Of a stretch of 64,000 nucleotides of DNA, positions 62,388 through 64,000 are shown one piece after another. The notes under the pieces were generated by a model that was not told the origin of the DNA, searched no databases, and was given only the letters and a program-made list of their open reading frames with translations. Numbering within the stretch: position 1 is the first letter of the stretch; the number at the start of each line of letters is the position of its first letter. Both the position numbers and the translations under genes were made by a program. Source of the DNA: Paeniglutamicibacter kerguelensis (lineage in GTDB: Bacteria; Actinomycetota; Actinomycetes; Actinomycetales; Micrococcaceae); the NCBI RefSeq assembly GCF_017876535.1, contig NZ_JAGIOF010000004.1, positions 186,001-250,000 on the forward strand, read 5' to 3'.

Positions 62388-62701
62388 CACATGCACCTTT
62401 CCCGGAGTCGATGCACCGAACATGGACGGTGCAAGCTTTCCGCAAGTCTATTGATAGTTGCCCCCATGAACACAAAACCGAACGATTGTGAGTCGTAGAT
62501 CTCACTGGAAGATCCATGAAACCGCTTCTTCACAAGGTATTTAATGAGGGCGAGACGACGCCTTCGCAACACTTTTCCAATCCGCTCACGCCGGGCGGAC
62601 CCATGCGACATGTCTGGAATCCGTGATTTTCGGGAAGATTGGGACAACAATTGACACCAAAAACCATTGATGTGACACCACTCTGACATCATGCTGGTGT
62701 C
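62388..62701. promoter_or_regulatory. Divergent promoter region response regulator / RHH protein
   Basis: 314 bases. CTTG-N7-CTTG on the minus strand is at 62432-62446, about 50 bases before the response regulator. Toward the RHH gene, TGACACCA occurs at 62652 and 62673 and its complement TGGTGTCA at 62695-62702, spaced by 21-22 bases. Confidence 0.6.
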
Positions 62702-63226
62702 ATGGATTTGACCCGATTTGTGAACGACTTACAGCAGCATCTCGAGATCGCCGCCGCGGCAGGCGGTCCTGAGGCCCAAGAACTCGCTTCTCGCCTCTTG
62801 GCACCGTTGAATGCGGCGACACGGCTAGTACTTCTTGAGTCCCTGTCCGCGGCGGCCAACGAGATCACCCGCGAGATGGCTCCCGGTGGCGTTGACATCA
62901 GACTGCGCGGGCAGGACCCCGAGTTTGTTGTGACCCTGCCCGAGCACGAGTCTCCGTTCACCGAATCGACAACGCAAGATCATCGACCGGCACAGGGTTA
63001 CGACGCTCCCCTACAGGCAGCGTCCGATGACGGCGGGGTTGCCCGGACGACACTGCGTCTGCCGGAGCCGTTGAAACTACGCATGGAGGCGGCCGCAAAC
63101 AACGAAGGAGTTTCCGTCAATTCGTGGCTCATCAAGGCTGTCTCCGCGGCGCTCGAACCCCAACCACGGCGAAACTCACGTCGCGACTCGCCTGCCGGGC
63201 AAAGCCTGACCGGCTGGGTTCAATAA
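62702..63226 (+). CDS. Ribbon-helix-helix (HicB/CopG-like) protein
   Basis: 174 residues. The N-terminal 80 residues are helical and include LVLLESLSAAANEITREMA. A linker rich in Asp/Gln follows. The C-terminal RHH motif is about residues 115-155: ARTTLRLPEPLKLRMEAAAN then EGVSVNSWLIKAVSAALE. RHH proteins bind DNA as dimers through the strand. No toxin partner is seen; the DUF4097 gene follows after 58 bases. The start codon lies inside a TGGTGTCA octamer of its probable operator, suggesting autoregulation. Confidence 0.8.
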   Translation: MDLTRFVNDLQQHLEIAAAAGGPEAQELASRLLAPLNAATRLVLLESLSAAANEITREMAPGGVDIRLRGQDPEFVVTLPEHESPFTESTTQDHRPAQGYDAPLQAASDDGGVARTTLRLPEPLKLRMEAAANNEGVSVNSWLIKAVSAALEPQPRRNSRRDSPAGQSLTGWVQ

Positions 63227-63284
63227 GCCCGCCGCCTCCGGATTTTGCCCGAAACCCACAGCACTTCATATCCAAGGACGTCCA

Positions 63285-64000
63285 ATGCCGACCTTCCCAA
63301 CCCCCACAGCCATCACCGTTCGCAGCGGCCTGAGCGTCATTTCCGATGTCCACCTGGTCGCCAGCGAACGAACCGACACGGTCGTGACAGTCCGCCCGCG
63401 CGATGCAGCCAAGTCCGGCGACCAGAAAACAGCCGAGGCAATCACCGTCGACTTCGAAGACGGGAAGCTGACGCTGTCTTCACCAAGCCGCCGCCGATCC
63501 ATGTCCCTCTTCGGCACTTCGGGTGCGGCCGAAGTTGAAATCCTGGTTCCCTCCGGCTCCCATTTTGAATCAGCTTCCCCGCTCGGCGACGTCACGGTCT
63601 CCGGCCCCGTCGGAAATTGCAGCGTCAAGACCGCCATGGGGTCCATCCGGCTGGAATCAGCCCGTCATGCCGATCTCAAGACCTCCTTCGGAGACATCAC
63701 CGCCGCATCGGTGGCGGGTGCCACCTCCGTTACCAGCAGCTCCGGAACCATCCGGCTGGGCACCATGGGCGCCCATGCCGAGGTCTCCTGTTCCAACGGA
63801 AATATTTCGATCGACCGGGCCGGCGGGCCGCTGCGCGTCAAGACCGCCAACGGCGACGTCAACATCAAACAATCCAGGGATGACGTTGCAATCAAGAACT
63901 CGCACGGCAGCATCCGCGTCGAGGAGGCGGTCTCCGGAACGCTCACCCTTCAAACGGCCACCGGAGGCATCAGCGTGGGGGTTCCCACGGGCACCGCAGC
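63285..64000 (+). CDS. DUF4097 beta-repeat protein, truncated by window edge
   Basis: Open from ATG 63285 to the window end (at least 238 residues). The sequence shows regularly repeated beta strands of the DUF4097 family: SPLGDVTVSGPVGNCSVKT, LKTSFGDITAASVAGATSV, SSSGTIRLGTMGAHAEV, VKTANGDVNIKQSRDDVAI and LTLQTATGGISVGVP. This forms a right-handed beta-helix-like repeat. No signal peptide is seen. It shares the RHH operon. Function is unknown; a surface or envelope-stress role is often proposed for the family. Confidence 0.85.
   Translation, partial: MPTFPTPTAITVRSGLSVISDVHLVASERTDTVVTVRPRDAAKSGDQKTAEAITVDFEDGKLTLSSPSRRRSMSLFGTSGAAEVEILVPSGSHFESASPLGDVTVSGPVGNCSVKTAMGSIRLESARHADLKTSFGDITAASVAGATSVTSSSGTIRLGTMGAHAEVSCSNGNISIDRAGGPLRVKTANGDVNIKQSRDDVAIKNSHGSIRVEEAVSGTLTLQTATGGISVGVPTGTA

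Overview
The window is high-GC DNA with GTG/TTG starts, heavy codon bias and GGAGG-type ribosome binding sites. Gene content points to an actinobacterium, most likely Micrococcaceae (Arthrobacter, Paeniglutamicibacter or a relative): a RamB-type regulator beside isocitrate lyase and malate synthase, LytR_C and RHH/DUF4097 genes, and an AEP-primase/helicase protein. That placement is inference from gene content. No rRNA, tRNA, CRISPR array, intact insertion sequence or replication origin was seen.

Layout. 1-3.6 kb: a cellulose-synthase-like glycosyltransferase (cut by the left edge), a small STAS-like protein and a GGDEF-EAL protein, overlapping end to end: an exopolysaccharide/c-di-GMP unit. 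3.8-11.2 kb: alpha/beta hydrolase, acyl-CoA ligase, primase-helicase, histidine phosphatase and sialidase. 11.6-15.4 kb: AsnC-type regulator divergent from an MFS transporter plus M20 amidohydrolase. 15.5-15.8 kb: a broken gene.

15.8-31.6 kb is the core of the window, a taurine (2-aminoethanesulfonate) dissimilation locus. Tpa moves the amino group to pyruvate, giving L-alanine and sulfoacetaldehyde. Xsc turns sulfoacetaldehyde plus phosphate into acetyl phosphate and sulfite. Pta makes acetyl-CoA. An alanine racemase and a DadA-like dehydrogenase at the two ends of the locus could regenerate pyruvate from the alanine. An APC permease, a MocR (TauR-like) regulator, an IclR regulator and a universal stress protein complete it. 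Inside it, iclR is followed at 4 bp by an orphan CobS-like AAA+ ATPase and a CobT-like VWA protein, divergent from xsc; no CobN is present. This ATPase/VWA pair is the least explained part of the window.

31.7-41.1 kb carries the regulator and enzymes that would assimilate the resulting C2 units: a RamB-like regulator, isocitrate lyase and malate synthase. A CycA-type symporter sits here behind a tandem glycine riboswitch and a perfect CRP-like palindrome. 41.1-46.7 kb is gene-poor, with an IS3-like remnant, and holds a TauABC/SsuABC-type ABC importer. 46.7-52.3 kb is one secreted giant: animal-type heme peroxidase, RTX calcium repeats and five Ig-like repeats. 52.8-58.8 kb has an MFS transporter, amino acid permease, DsbA/FrnE-like oxidoreductase, LytR_C protein with a small partner, and a 2OG-Fe(II) oxygenase. 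59.1-62.4 kb is a histidine kinase, an Hpt protein lacking its histidine, and an OmpR-type response regulator. 62.7 kb to the end is an RHH protein and a DUF4097 protein cut by the right edge.

Family assignments come from reading motifs and recalling protein families; no database search was run.
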